Source of the DNA: Pseudomonas anguilliseptica
Lineage (GTDB): Bacteria; Pseudomonadota; Gammaproteobacteria; Pseudomonadales; Pseudomonadaceae
Assembly (NCBI RefSeq): GCF_021375795.1
Contig: NZ_JAEIOI010000001.1
Coordinates: 1,116,001-1,180,000 of the forward strand
DNA: 64,000 nt
Reading direction: 5' to 3'
Part shown: one piece after another, positions 33,921 to 42,749 of the stretch
Position numbering within the stretch: the first letter of the stretch is position 1
Layout: each line of letters starts with the position of its first letter
Translations under genes and position numbers: made by a program
Notes under the pieces: generated by a model
Told to the model about the DNA's origin: nothing
Database searches by the model: none
The model's input: the letters and a program-made list of their open reading frames with translations, nothing else

Positions 33921-34901
33921 TTATTTCGGCACGATCAGGATCTTGCCGTCGCGCTCACCACCGGCCGCAGCGGCCACGGCCTGCTTGATCTCGCTGACGT
34001 CATAGGTGGCGGCCACGCGGGTGTGCAGCTTGCCGCTGGCGATCAGTTGTACCAGTTCACCAAACACCTTCATCTGCTCAGCCTGGCTGGCGTTCTGGAA
34101 CCACTTGGCCAGCCAGAAACCGCGCAGGCTGACATCACGGAACACGAAGGAGGCGGGTGAAACCTGGCATGGCTGGCGGCTCATCATGCCGTAGTTGACC
34201 AGCACGCCACCCTCACACAGGCTGGCGGCCAAGTGATCGGTGGCTTCGCCGCCCACCGCATCGATGCCCAAACGTACGCCTGCACCGCCAGTGGCTGCGC
34301 GCACGCGCTTGGCCAGGTCCGGGCCATCGACCAGCACCACATCGCCGCCTTCCGCTTCAACGCCGGCTACCGCCGACTCACGGCGCACCACGTTGAGGGT
34401 CTTGAAGCCGCGCAGTTTGGCCAGCTGGATCAGGTAGCTGCCGACGCCTGAGTTGGCGGCGTTCTGGATCACCCAGTCGCCGGGCTTGAGGTCAACGAAC
34501 TGGCTGAGCATCAGCGAGGCGGTCGGCGGGTTGACCGTGAGCATCGCCAGTTGCTGTGGGTCGGCTTCGGGCAGCGGAATCAGCTTGTTCGCGGCTGCAT
34601 TCAAATGGCTGACCCAAGTACCGCAGCCCACTGGTAACAGCACCATCTGGCCGACCTTTAGGTTGCCGACCTCGGCGCCCAGGGCTTCCACGCGGCCAAC
34701 CCCTTCGTTGCCTCCAATTGCTGGTAGCGGTGGCAGCATGCCGTATTCGCCGGTGAGTGTAAGCACGTCGGATGGATTGATCGGCGCGGCCAGCACTTTG
34801 ATGCGTACCTGGCCAGTACCAGGCTCGGGCAGGTGCAGAGCGACTGCGCTGATCACCTCGTGGGGTTGTGGGCCGCGCTGTTGGTATTCGGCTTTGAGCA
34901 T
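33921..34901 (-). CDS. Zinc-independent MDR oxidoreductase, enoyl-thioester reductase-like
   Basis: A 326-residue medium-chain dehydrogenase/reductase. It has the N-terminal GroES-like domain (INPSDVLTLTGEYG, GNEGVGRVEALG) and a C-terminal Rossmann domain with the nucleotide site NAANSGVGSYLIQLAK. No structural-zinc Cys cluster is present. The segment TVNPPTASLML and the INPSD motif favour the MECR/2-enoyl thioester reductase branch, which reduces trans-2-enoyl-CoA/ACP with NADPH; quinone oxidoreductase is the alternative. The start was set by GGAG 8 nt upstream. Confidence 0.75.
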   Translation of the reverse strand: MLKAEYQQRGPQPHEVISAVALHLPEPGTGQVRIKVLAAPINPSDVLTLTGEYGMLPPLPAIGGNEGVGRVEALGAEVGNLKVGQMVLLPVGCGTWVSHLNAAANKLIPLPEADPQQLAMLTVNPPTASLMLSQFVDLKPGDWVIQNAANSGVGSYLIQLAKLRGFKTLNVVRRESAVAGVEAEGGDVVLVDGPDLAKRVRAATGGAGVRLGIDAVGGEATDHLAASLCEGGVLVNYGMMSRQPCQVSPASFVFRDVSLRGFWLAKWFQNASQAEQMKVFGELVQLIASGKLHTRVAATYDVSEIKQAVAAAAGGERDGKILIVPK

Positions 34902-35061
34902 GAACATTCTCCACATGGGCAACGACTGATTGGGGTGCACAGAGTCTAGCCCTGCACTCGCCCCTGGAGACTAATTCGCATGTATCGATTTCAGTGATGG
35001 CGCCGTGCAGAGTCGGGGCATAGCCGGCTATGCTGGGTGCTGGTTCAGCTCGGGTATCGCC

Positions 35062-35784
35062 ATGAAGTGGATGTGGGTCTTATTGCTGCTGTCATGCAGC
35101 CTGGTGGTCTCGGCGCAAGGTCTGCGGGTTGGCTTTGGCACGCACAAGCCGCCATATCTCTTCGAGGGGCAGGGCCGGGGGCTGGAGTACGACATCGTTG
35201 TAAGTGCTGCGCAGCATGCCGGCCTTGAGGTTGAGCCGTACTATGCGCCGATGGAGCGTCTGCAGCTGATGCTTACTAAAGGGAAAATCGATGCGATTGC
35301 CACCACCAACGAGCGCAGTGGCGGCAATATCTTCTATTCCAATGTGTACATCCGTTATCAGAACGTGGCTGTTGCCCTGCGTTCGCGCAACCTGGATATA
35401 CAGCGCATCAGCGATCTGGGGCGTTACTCGGTGAATGCCTTTCAGCGTGCGCGCTTTCTGCTGGGCAGCGAGTACCAGGCCATGGCTGAAACCAACCCGC
35501 GTTACCGTGAGGAAGCCTTTCAGATTGCTCGCAACCGCATGCTCTACAGCGGACGGGTGGATGTGGTGGTGACGGACATGCGCATCCTGCGCTACTTCAA
35601 CCGCGAGGTGTATACCCAGGTCGATGTCACCCAGCCGCTGACGCTGTACCCGATCTTCGCGGCCACCGGCTACAAGCTGGGGTGCCGGCAGCAGGCTGAC
35701 TGTCAGCGCTTCAATCTGGGCCTGGAAACCATTCGCAGCAATGGTGAATACGTGGCCATCGAGCGACGTTACGCCGTGCACTGA
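35062..35784 (+). CDS. Periplasmic solute-binding protein (SBP_bac_3-like)
   Basis: A 240-residue exported protein: signal peptide MKWMWVLLLLSCSLVVSA, then a type-II periplasmic-binding fold (LRVGFGTHKPPYLFEGQGRGLEYDIV). A GKIDAIATT segment and the closing CRQQADCQRFNLGL helix carry two Cys that may bond. No permease or ATPase gene is near, so it may be an orphan receptor rather than an ABC component. The ligand is unknown; amino acids are typical for the family. Confidence 0.75.
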   Translation: MKWMWVLLLLSCSLVVSAQGLRVGFGTHKPPYLFEGQGRGLEYDIVVSAAQHAGLEVEPYYAPMERLQLMLTKGKIDAIATTNERSGGNIFYSNVYIRYQNVAVALRSRNLDIQRISDLGRYSVNAFQRARFLLGSEYQAMAETNPRYREEAFQIARNRMLYSGRVDVVVTDMRILRYFNREVYTQVDVTQPLTLYPIFAATGYKLGCRQQADCQRFNLGLETIRSNGEYVAIERRYAVH

Positions 35785-35796
35785 TGGCTCGCGTGC

Positions 35797-38019
35797 TCAC
35801 TGAGCGGGTATTACCTCTTCCAGCGACTCCTGGGCGGCGAGCAGTTTTTCCTCGTCTTGCAGTGGGGTGCTGCGCACGCTGAAATCGACAATCTCGATTG
35901 CCCCCTGGCCCTGGCCGACCAGGTGGAAGGAAAACGCTTTGCGTGCCTTGGGGTTGTCGAAGGTGAAACTGACCTCTACCGGTTGGTCGCGCGTCAGCAG
36001 CGGCAGTTCCGGGATGGGTAGGGCCACATCGCGGTCGTACTCCTTGGTTTTCAGCTGCAGCTTGGCGCCTTGCTTGCTCATGCGCAGTGCGCGAATTCTC
36101 AGCGTCACGCTGGTCTGGGTGTCGGCAGCCAGGGTCAGGTACTGCGCACCGACCAGGTTGTCGGCCCAGTCATCGCTTGCGTCGGGCTTGAGTTTGACGG
36201 GCTGCTGGTTGGCAAACTGGTAACTCTGCTCGCCCTGACTTGTGGTCAGCGATTGGTCGAGCAGGCTGGCCCGCTGGCTGACCAGCCGTGCCGGCTTGCC
36301 GGTGAAACGGCCCAGGTAACGGGCGCTGTCCGCAATGAACCCTGGGCTTTCGTAGCGGCGGCAGACGCTCTGGAAATCGCACTCGGTCAATGTGCCCTGG
36401 CCATCATGTTGGCGCAGTAGGCCATTGGTGTAGGACATGATCTCCCGCCCGTTACTGTAGTCACGCAGCATGGAGCGGCCGGAGATGCTTGCCGGTACGG
36501 GGAAGGCAAAGTAGTCGAGCACTGAGGCGGTCAGGTCGACGTGGCCGTAAATGCCATGTTTGAGGGCAGGCAGCTTCGACTGTTCGGGTGCCAGCAACAG
36601 GTTGAAACCCCAGGCCGAAGCCAGTCGTACATTCTCCACGCCATGAGATTCGTCCGAGGTGACGATCACCAGGGTATCTTTCATCACCCCTTGTTTTTCC
36701 AAGGCGTTGAGGAAGTCGGCCACCGCGTCATCCAGGTAGGCAATTGCGGCCAGTTTGGCGTTGGGGTGGCGGTCGAGGTAGTCCTGCGGCGCTGAATAAG
36801 GCTGGTGAGTCCCGACGGTGAGCAGTGTCAGCATCCAGGGTTGGCGTTTGCTGCGCAGTTGCTTGACATAGCCCAGTGCGCCTTCGAAATAGGCCTTGTC
36901 ATCCATGCCCCAGGGGAACTCTATGTAAGGCTTGTTCTTGAACCAGTCGCGGCCAAGGGTTTTGTCGAAGCCCATGCGCGGCATGATCTGATCCTTGGCC
37001 ATAAAGCGCAGCCCGGCACCTTGCAGAAAATGCGTGCTAAGGCCGCGCTCACGCAGTTGCGCGGGCAGGCAAAGCTCGCTGCGAGCAGGGTTGTTGAGCA
37101 GTTCCACACCTTTTGGGGTGCCGGAGTCGAGCTTGTTGTAGTCGCCGCAAAGCATGGCGTAGAGGCCGCGAATGGTCTGGTGACCGTGCAGCACGTAGTC
37201 ATAGGTAAGCATGCCGCGCTCGGCCCATTGGCTCAGGCGTGGCATCGGCTGTTCCGTGTAGCTGCTGCCGATGGCCTGGCGACTGGCTTGTAGATAGGCT
37301 CCGGTTACGCCTTCCAGGGTAATGATCAGGACGTTGCGCGCACTGCCGGCCTGGGCCAGCAGCGGGGTGCCGTTGAGGTCGAGTTGGGTCAGGGCGCTGA
37401 TATCCGGCAGGCTGCCGGGCTCATTGCCGTCCAGCCAGTCAGCCAGGTACTGCTGGCCGCTGCTCGTGCTTTCGGCCAGCAGTTTGTGCGGCAGGTTGAA
37501 TTGCAGCCATTGATCGGCCTCGCTGGGCTTGAGTTGCTGACACACGCTGTGCACGGCAAACAGTGACAACGGCAACAACAGCCAGGTGCGTGACAGTGGT
37601 GCGGCGCGGCGCGGCGTCTGCCAGATTCGCAGGCCGAGATAGACTGCCACCAGCAGGGCCATGGCCAGCGCCAGCAGCGGCTGGCTCAAACCGCCGCCCT
37701 GCGTGGAGTGGCTGACAAACTGGGCGTCGCCCAGGTACTGCAGATCAGCTGGTTCCGGCATGCGGCCAACGGCATTGACCAGTTCGACGGTGCTCAGATT
37801 GAAGATGCACCAGACCAGCAACAGCGGCACTGCCAGCAGCCAGGAACGCTGATGCAGCACTACCAGCAGCAAGCTGCCAATCGCCAGGTCAGAGAGATAG
37901 CCATAAGGGTGAGACCAGCCCAGTGTGTAGCGGCTGAGCATCGGCAAGGCAAGCAACAACAGGCTGAGCGCCAACAGGGTGCTGGAAGGGGGTCGCAGCC
38001 AATTGCAAATAAAGCGCAC
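35797..38019 (-). CDS. LtaS-family sulfatase-domain membrane protein
   Basis: A 740-residue inner-membrane enzyme with about five N-terminal helices and a large periplasmic alkaline-phosphatase/sulfatase domain. The metal site and nucleophile are suggested by VLIITLEGV (Glu) and HGHQTIRGLYAMLCG (Thr), with TSDESHG further on. A C-terminal beta domain of about 180 residues follows. Gram-negative relatives transfer phosphoglycerol (OpgB-like) or phosphoethanolamine; the donor and acceptor are not known here. The GTG start is favoured by AGGAG 6 nt upstream; ATG codons 27 nt earlier lack a site. Confidence 0.75.
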   Translation of the reverse strand: MRFICNWLRPPSSTLLALSLLLLALPMLSRYTLGWSHPYGYLSDLAIGSLLLVVLHQRSWLLAVPLLLVWCIFNLSTVELVNAVGRMPEPADLQYLGDAQFVSHSTQGGGLSQPLLALAMALLVAVYLGLRIWQTPRRAAPLSRTWLLLPLSLFAVHSVCQQLKPSEADQWLQFNLPHKLLAESTSSGQQYLADWLDGNEPGSLPDISALTQLDLNGTPLLAQAGSARNVLIITLEGVTGAYLQASRQAIGSSYTEQPMPRLSQWAERGMLTYDYVLHGHQTIRGLYAMLCGDYNKLDSGTPKGVELLNNPARSELCLPAQLRERGLSTHFLQGAGLRFMAKDQIMPRMGFDKTLGRDWFKNKPYIEFPWGMDDKAYFEGALGYVKQLRSKRQPWMLTLLTVGTHQPYSAPQDYLDRHPNAKLAAIAYLDDAVADFLNALEKQGVMKDTLVIVTSDESHGVENVRLASAWGFNLLLAPEQSKLPALKHGIYGHVDLTASVLDYFAFPVPASISGRSMLRDYSNGREIMSYTNGLLRQHDGQGTLTECDFQSVCRRYESPGFIADSARYLGRFTGKPARLVSQRASLLDQSLTTSQGEQSYQFANQQPVKLKPDASDDWADNLVGAQYLTLAADTQTSVTLRIRALRMSKQGAKLQLKTKEYDRDVALPIPELPLLTRDQPVEVSFTFDNPKARKAFSFHLVGQGQGAIEIVDFSVRSTPLQDEEKLLAAQESLEEVIPAQ

Positions 38020-38226
38020 GGGTACTCCTGGGGCATTCGCCATCATTCAGCAACGGCAATGCCGAAACAGCCGCAAGGTGCGGGCTGACATGATTTTGAA
38101 ACAAGGCTGTGCTAAGCGCCAGAGGGCGAGGTGTAAATGAATAAAACAGTGGAGAGGGGGAGGGGCCAATCAAGCACTGGCCAGCGCCTTGTCATTGCGA
38201 GCAAAGCGCTGCGTGGCCAGAACGCG

Positions 38227-38415
38227 TTACTTCTTGCCGATGGTGATCTGCTTGGTGGTGCCGTACACCTGACCGCTGACACCTTTGGCGATTTGCTGGA
38301 TTTCCCCGCCGGATTTCAGGAAGGCTTCGATCTGTGCGTCGATCGAAGCACTGGTTTCCACGGCTGGAGCCGGCTTGGGTTTAGTGTTGGAAGCTTTTAC
38401 GCGCATGACGGCCAT
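38227..38415 (-). CDS. Small conserved hypothetical protein
   Basis: A 62-residue basic protein with a disordered, Pro/Ala-rich N-terminus and a C-terminal segment SIDAQIEAFLKSGGEIQQIAKGVSGQVYG. That segment looks like a conserved Pseudomonas small-protein motif (a helix, then GG.I..I..GVSG). It lacks a signal peptide. An AGG-type site precedes the first ATG. Nucleic-acid binding is suggested by charge only. Confidence 0.65.
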   Translation of the reverse strand: MAVMRVKASNTKPKPAPAVETSASIDAQIEAFLKSGGEIQQIAKGVSGQVYGTTKQITIGKK

Positions 38416-38737
38416 TTAACCTATTTAAAAATTAATTTGACCGCGCATGGTACTCGAAATGCTTGACAATTGCTTGGTAAATAACGGCCGGATGTCGTTT
38501 TGTGCCGCTGAGTAATTGTTCAATCGCTTGATTTAATACCGCAGTACTTCACTAAGTAATTGTTTTAATTGGCGACAAATTTTGCAGCAGACTTTCTGGC
38601 GAGCGATGTGCTGCCTCCGGCCACTGGTCAGTTGTGTCGGCTGGCACGTGTTTGGGCGGGTGCAGATGACCTCGGTTGTCGAGAAATTCAGGGGCGACTC
38701 GGCTAGAATGCCGGCCTGGTAATGAGGGTAGGGCATC
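38416..38737. other. Intergenic region before cvfB
   Basis: About 320 bp, AT-rich at 38.42-38.6 kb, between two divergent genes. No credible reading frame, hairpin terminator or riboswitch was recognised. It probably holds the promoters of both genes. Confidence 0.4.
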
Positions 38738-39580
38738 ATGGCGGTAATTGGACGGATGAATAGTTTACAGGTCGTGAAGCACACCGACTTCGGCCTGTAT
38801 CTGGATGGCGGCGCAGACGGCGAAATTCTCCTGCCGAAACGCTATATCCCAAGCGACAGTCCAAGTGAAGTGGAAGACTGGTTGAATGTCTTTATTTACT
38901 TGGACAGTGAAGACAAATTGATTGCCACCACGGAAAAACCAAAAGTTCAGGTGGGTGAATTTGCCAGTTTGAAAGTTGTGGATATAAATCGCGTCGGTTT
39001 ATTCCTTAATTGGGGGCTGCCGAAAGATTTATTGTTGCCGCACTCCGAAGAAAAACGCCCGCTGCAGATCGGTGATTACTGCGTGGTGCACGTGTTCCTC
39101 GACAAACGCAGCAAACGCATCACCGCCACCGCGCGTCTGGACCGCTACCTGGACAAGCTGCCGGCAAACTACCAGGCCGGTGAAGAAGTCGACTTGCTGG
39201 TGGTTGAAAGCACCGATATGGGCTTCAAGGCCATCATCAACGGCAAGCACTGGGGGCTGATCCACAAGAACGAAGCCTTCAAATTCCTCCGCTCGGGCAT
39301 GCAGGAAAAAGGTTACATCAAGGAAGTGCGCAGCGACGGCAAGATCAGCCTGAGCCTGCAGCCGATTGGTGAAGACCTGCGTGACAGCCTGGGCGAACAG
39401 ATCATGACCAAGCTGCGCGAGCAGGGTGGCACCCTGGCACTCAGTGACAAGAGTTCACCGGAGGCCATCAGTGCGCATTTCCGCGCCAGCAAGGGCAATT
39501 TCAAGAAGGCCATCGGCGGTCTGTACAAGCAGGGCCGTATCGTCATTCACGCGGACCGAATCGAGCTGTCAGAGCGCTGA
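38738..39580 (+). CDS. CvfB-family S1-like RNA-binding protein
   Basis: A 280-residue protein of the CvfB/YitL family, with three S1-like OB folds in a row (DFGLYLDGGADGEILLPKRYIP, then VDINRVGLFLNWGLPKDLLLP and MGFKAIINGKHWGLIHKNEA) and a C-terminal winged helix (SPEAISAHFRASKGNFKKAIGGLYKQGRI). The family binds RNA and affects virulence gene expression in Staphylococcus; the role in Pseudomonas is unknown. It is monocistronic and followed 79 bp later by a tRNA gene. Confidence 0.85.
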   Translation: MAVIGRMNSLQVVKHTDFGLYLDGGADGEILLPKRYIPSDSPSEVEDWLNVFIYLDSEDKLIATTEKPKVQVGEFASLKVVDINRVGLFLNWGLPKDLLLPHSEEKRPLQIGDYCVVHVFLDKRSKRITATARLDRYLDKLPANYQAGEEVDLLVVESTDMGFKAIINGKHWGLIHKNEAFKFLRSGMQEKGYIKEVRSDGKISLSLQPIGEDLRDSLGEQIMTKLREQGGTLALSDKSSPEAISAHFRASKGNFKKAIGGLYKQGRIVIHADRIELSER

Positions 39581-39659
39581 TACGCCCTCACAACACAGCT
39601 GCTAGGCTTGCAGCAAACGCCCCCACATTGCCGTGCGGGGCGGTGAGTCGTTTGACACC

Positions 39660-39735
39660 GCCGGTGTAGCTCAGTAGGTAGAGCAGCGCACTCGTAACGC
39701 GAAGGTCGGGGGTTCGATTCCTCTCACCGGCACCA
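39660..39735 (+). tRNA. tRNA-Thr (anticodon CGT)
   Basis: A 76-nt cloverleaf: acceptor stem GCCGGTG/CACCGGC perfect, D-arm GCTC...GAGC, anticodon loop CTCGTAA giving CGT (reads ACG), T-arm GGGGGTTCGATTCCTCT, and an encoded CCA. The anticodon stem has a 31A-39C mismatch. The 27G-43A mismatch is also present in E. coli thrW, which it closely resembles. It stands alone, facing a convergent nuclease gene 18 bp away. Confidence 0.93.
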
Positions 39736-39753
39736 TCTGGTTTAGCCAATCCG

Positions 39754-40290
39754 TTAACCGCCACCAAACTGGGAGAACGACGCCGTTCGACTCGGCTTGG
39801 TTTTTTCTGGTGCGGCAATTCTGCCGGCGTAGCGCCAGTCCCAGGGTGCGACGATGTCTTCTGCGGGAAGCTGCCAGAGGCCTTTGCCCATGTTTCTGGC
39901 CAGCGTCTCGGCATCTTTGAGCCGATGATCCTTCAGCTGTTTGGTATAGGCCCAGGCGGCGCCCTGGGCGACCAGGGTGTAATTCACGTCGATGCCGCCG
40001 ACGAAGGCACGCGCCAGTGTTCTGCCGTAGCGGTCCACCTCTTGCACATGCAGGAGCACCTGCTTGTCCACTATCAGCTCCGACAGGGCCTGCCTGGCTT
40101 CGGCGCCATAGGGCTGCTTTCTTTCCGGCGCGTCAATTTCCGCAAGGCGTACCCGCAGCCTGTTGTTGTCAGTCGTCAGGCAATTGAAGGTGTCGCCTTC
40201 GCTGATGGTCATCACCCGGCAGATGAATTGCTCGGCAAACGCCAGCTCGGGCAGGCAGACGAGAAGCAGTAGAGCGATACGGATAGGCAT
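39754..40290 (-). CDS. Secreted thermonuclease-like (SNase) protein
   Basis: A 178-residue protein with a signal peptide (MPIRIALLLLVCLPELAFA) and a staphylococcal-nuclease fold. Active-site-like features are GDTFNC, RVRLAEIDAPE, YGAEARQALSELI and VDRYGRTLAR, which supply the two Arg, Asp and Glu of the family. It would cut DNA or RNA with Ca2+ in the periplasm or outside the cell. The C-terminal ~40 residues are extra. The ribosome-binding site is weak; an upstream in-frame start would spoil the signal peptide. Confidence 0.8.
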   Translation of the reverse strand: MPIRIALLLLVCLPELAFAEQFICRVMTISEGDTFNCLTTDNNRLRVRLAEIDAPERKQPYGAEARQALSELIVDKQVLLHVQEVDRYGRTLARAFVGGIDVNYTLVAQGAAWAYTKQLKDHRLKDAETLARNMGKGLWQLPAEDIVAPWDWRYAGRIAAPEKTKPSRTASFSQFGGG

Positions 40291-40564
40291 TGGGCTGGCG
40301 ATGCTCTGAAGAGTACACAGCCGGTGATAGTAATAAATGCTCCACAGATTAAGCGGGACGGGCATCGCGAAACCGCACGGCGGGTTTACAGGGTGTCTTC
40401 CTGCTTAGGGCGCTTGTGCTTTTTCGTGATTCGCGGATGATTGCTTGATATTTGAGCAATTAAACCGCTCGCGTCAGTCTTGGCGGAGCAACGGGTGGAA
40501 CCGCGGGTGGGCAGCTGTTGCCAAATCTTCAGGTTCGCTGCGCGCCGATGGCGCTGAGGTTGTG

Positions 40565-40900
40565 ATGAAAATGTGCAGAGCTGTGCTCGCTTTTCTGGCG
40601 CTGTTACTGGTGACGCCACTGTATGCCGAGCAACAGACCCCGCAGACTCTGCGGGTCATTCCGAAAACCTACATCAGCCCAGGTGCCAGTGGCAGCATCG
40701 GCAGTTCGCAGACCATCGAAAGCCATAACCTCTATGGCGGGCAGCGCTTGCCTGACGGCTTGCAGCGCCATGAGCAACGCTATGACAGCCATTCGGTGGA
40801 AAGTCGCGGGGGGATTCAGCAGAGCATCGAATACCCCAACGGCTATCGAGTGCAGCAGTACCCTGGGCAGAGTACCCAGTACCAGCAGCGCAGCCGTTGA
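40565..40900 (+). CDS. Small secreted protein of unknown function
   Basis: A 111-residue exported protein: signal peptide MKMCRAVLAFLALLLVTPLYA, then a Gln/Ser/Tyr/Arg-rich, Cys-free sequence (YGGQRLPDGLQRHEQRYDSHSVESRGG) that looks disordered or beta-stranded. No family is recognised. A TGAGG site precedes the ATG. It is convergent with the Aba4-like gene, with one base between stop codons. Confidence 0.65.
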   Translation: MKMCRAVLAFLALLLVTPLYAEQQTPQTLRVIPKTYISPGASGSIGSSQTIESHNLYGGQRLPDGLQRHEQRYDSHSVESRGGIQQSIEYPNGYRVQQYPGQSTQYQQRSR

Positions 40901-40901
40901 T

Positions 40902-41339
40902 TCAAACGGCCACTGCCAATCCCCAGCGTAGCGCCAGAAACGCCAGCAGCCCCAGTGGGCCGAACATCAGGGTTAGCACATAGCAGGGCAGCAGTGCCCA
41001 GTGGCTGATGCCGGCGATGGCGCCTTCGTGGCGGATATACAGCCCCACCATCAGATCGAACGCCAGAATATGCACCCAGGCGGCCAGCGCGGCGGTGGGT
41101 TGGCGCAGCAGTGAGAGCACGCCGTCCAGGCTGAAGAAACCGGGCCTGCCGCTACCCGGTTCTGGGCGTTGGCGCATCGCGACAAACAGCAGCCAGCTAT
41201 AGATGATGGCCAGCAGAACCACGCTAAGCCCCAGCACCAGTTCATCGGTATAGGACCAGAACGGCAGGCAGACCAGCATCAGCCAACCGCCCAGGGCGAT
41301 CAGCGAGGTGAGTTTGAATAGGGGTTTCAACGGTGCCAT
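40902..41339 (-). CDS. Aba4-like (DUF4281) membrane protein
   Basis: A 145-residue protein with four helices: LTSLIALGGWLMLVCLPF, LVLGLSVVLLAIIYSWLLFVA, the conserved WVHILAFDLMVGLYI and LLPCYVLTLMFGPLGLLAFLAL. The motif WVH.LAFDL..G.Y with FGP.GLL is the signature of the Aba4-like family, named after a plant neoxanthin-synthesis protein. The bacterial role is unknown. It lies 122 bp before the end of the msr pair on the same strand. Confidence 0.78.
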   Translation of the reverse strand: MAPLKPLFKLTSLIALGGWLMLVCLPFWSYTDELVLGLSVVLLAIIYSWLLFVAMRQRPEPGSGRPGFFSLDGVLSLLRQPTAALAAWVHILAFDLMVGLYIRHEGAIAGISHWALLPCYVLTLMFGPLGLLAFLALRWGLAVAV

Positions 41340-41461
41340 GGTGAGCTCACTGCAACAGAGGTGAGCTCAACCATAGCGGATACGAAGACTGCCGCATCCT
41401 GGTATCAGCGGCTGAATACAGCGCCATCAGCCAGCGCGAGGGGCAACTGATGGGCGGCGGT

Positions 41462-42121
41462 TTACTGTTTCTTGCCCCAGAGTTGCTCCAGGCGCTGGTC
41501 GCGGCCGCAGCCGTGGCGGTAGTAGTTGTAACGCAGCGGGTTACGCTGGTGGTAATCCTGGTGATAGTCCTCGGCGGGGTAGAAGGTGCTGGCCGGGAGA
41601 ATCTCCGTGACCACTGGGCCAGGCAGGCGGGCGGATTTGTCCAGGGCCGCCTTCGAGGCTTCGGCCAGTTGCTGTTCTTCGGGGTTGCTGTAGAAGATCG
41701 CGCTGCGGTACTGCGGGCCACGGTCACAGAACTGGGCATTGGCGGTAACCGGATCGATGGTTGGCCAGAAGGCTTCCAGCAGTTGGGCATAGCTGGTCTT
41801 GCTCGGATCAAAGCGCACGCGAACGGCTTCGATATGCCCGCTGGTGCCGGCCGAGACCTGTTCGTAGGTGGGGTTTTCGACATGCCCACCGATATAGCCG
41901 GATGTGGTTTCAATCACCCCAGGCATCTTGTCGAAATCAGATTCGGTGCACCAGAAGCAGCCGCCGGCAAAGATCGCCACGCCAGGGTTGGCCACCGCTT
42001 GTTGGGTAGCTTGTGGCTGTGGCGCCTGCGCGGCTGTAGGTTCGCAGGCAGCCAGCAGGCCGCCGAAAACGAGGATGGCGCTGGCCAGCAGACGGCGGCG
42101 CCAGGTGGAGATGGCAGTCAT
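41462..42121 (-). CDS. msrA: Peptide methionine (S)-S-oxide reductase MsrA, exported
   Basis: A 219-residue MsrA that repairs methionine-S-sulfoxide. The active-site motif GGCFWC is at residues 53-58 (nucleophile Cys55), followed by YIGGHVENPTYEQV and a C-terminal YYRHGCGRDQRLEQLWG with the resolving Cys. Unlike the cytosolic enzyme it carries a lipoprotein-type signal (LLAAC, Cys26). It is coupled to msrB: its ATG is two bases past the msrB stop, with its Shine-Dalgarno site inside msrB. A lipid-anchored periplasmic location is inferred. Confidence 0.88.
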   Translation of the reverse strand: MTAISTWRRRLLASAILVFGGLLAACEPTAAQAPQPQATQQAVANPGVAIFAGGCFWCTESDFDKMPGVIETTSGYIGGHVENPTYEQVSAGTSGHIEAVRVRFDPSKTSYAQLLEAFWPTIDPVTANAQFCDRGPQYRSAIFYSNPEEQQLAEASKAALDKSARLPGPVVTEILPASTFYPAEDYHQDYHQRNPLRYNYYRHGCGRDQRLEQLWGKKQ

Positions 42122-42123
42122 GT

Positions 42124-42639
42124 TCAGCTCCGCAGTTCGGGTAGAGGTTCGCCTTGGGGGATAAAGCGTAAGGCCACGCCGTTATTGCACCAGCGTTCGC
42201 CACGCGGTTTCGGGCCGTCATCGAAGACATGGCCTTGGTGCCCACCACAGCGTGCGCAGTGGTACTCGGTGCGAAGGAAAAACAGCTTGAAGTCGCGTTT
42301 GGTGCCCATATGCCCGGCAATCGGCTGGGTAAAGCTGGGCCAGCCGGTGCCGCTTTCATATTTGTCCTGGCTGGCGAACAGCGGCAGGTAGCAGGCGGCG
42401 CACAGGTAGGTGCCGTCGCGCTTTTCCTGGTTCAGCGGGCTGCTGCCTGGGGCTTCGGTGTCTTCCTCGAACAGCACGGCATAGGCTTCGGGCGTCAGCA
42501 GATCGCGCCAGTCACGGTGCGGTTTGTCGAGAGGTGTCACGCTGCTGGCAATGCTTTGCGCAAGGCTGAAGGGAGCGTGAATGAGCAGGGGGAGGGCTGG
42601 CAGCAGGGCCATTCCCTTGAGTAATGAACGTCTGTGCAT
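42124..42639 (-). CDS. msrB: Peptide methionine (R)-S-oxide reductase MsrB, exported
   Basis: A 171-residue MsrB, specific for methionine-R-sulfoxide. The structural zinc ligands are two CxxC pairs (CAAC, CARC); the catalytic region is GERWCNNGVALRF with the nucleophile Cys. The N-terminus MHRRSLLKGMALLPALPLL has twin arginines, so Tat or Sec export is possible. It is first in a two-gene operon with msrA. The order and the two different export signals point to a periplasmic repair pair separate from MsrPQ. Confidence 0.88.
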   Translation of the reverse strand: MHRRSLLKGMALLPALPLLIHAPFSLAQSIASSVTPLDKPHRDWRDLLTPEAYAVLFEEDTEAPGSSPLNQEKRDGTYLCAACYLPLFASQDKYESGTGWPSFTQPIAGHMGTKRDFKLFFLRTEYHCARCGGHQGHVFDDGPKPRGERWCNNGVALRFIPQGEPLPELRS

Positions 42640-42749
42640 GGCGGTGCTCTCCAGATGGTGTGGCCAATAGACAGAGACTGGCCCGAGTTGTTACAGGCCA
42701 GTCGCACGCTGATGCAGATTTTTCTGGAGAGCAGGGCGTAAACGACTGT

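Noticed and set aside
39660..39753. tRNA-Thr as an integration site for a genomic island
   Set aside because: No integrase gene and no repeat of the tRNA 3' end were seen nearby; flanking genes look like core genome.
40386..40619. A 77-codon minus-strand frame ending ITKKHKRPKQEDTL
   Set aside because: The C-terminal part looks protein-like, but its start lies inside the opposite-strand secreted protein gene and no ribosome-binding site was seen. It remains a weak possibility.
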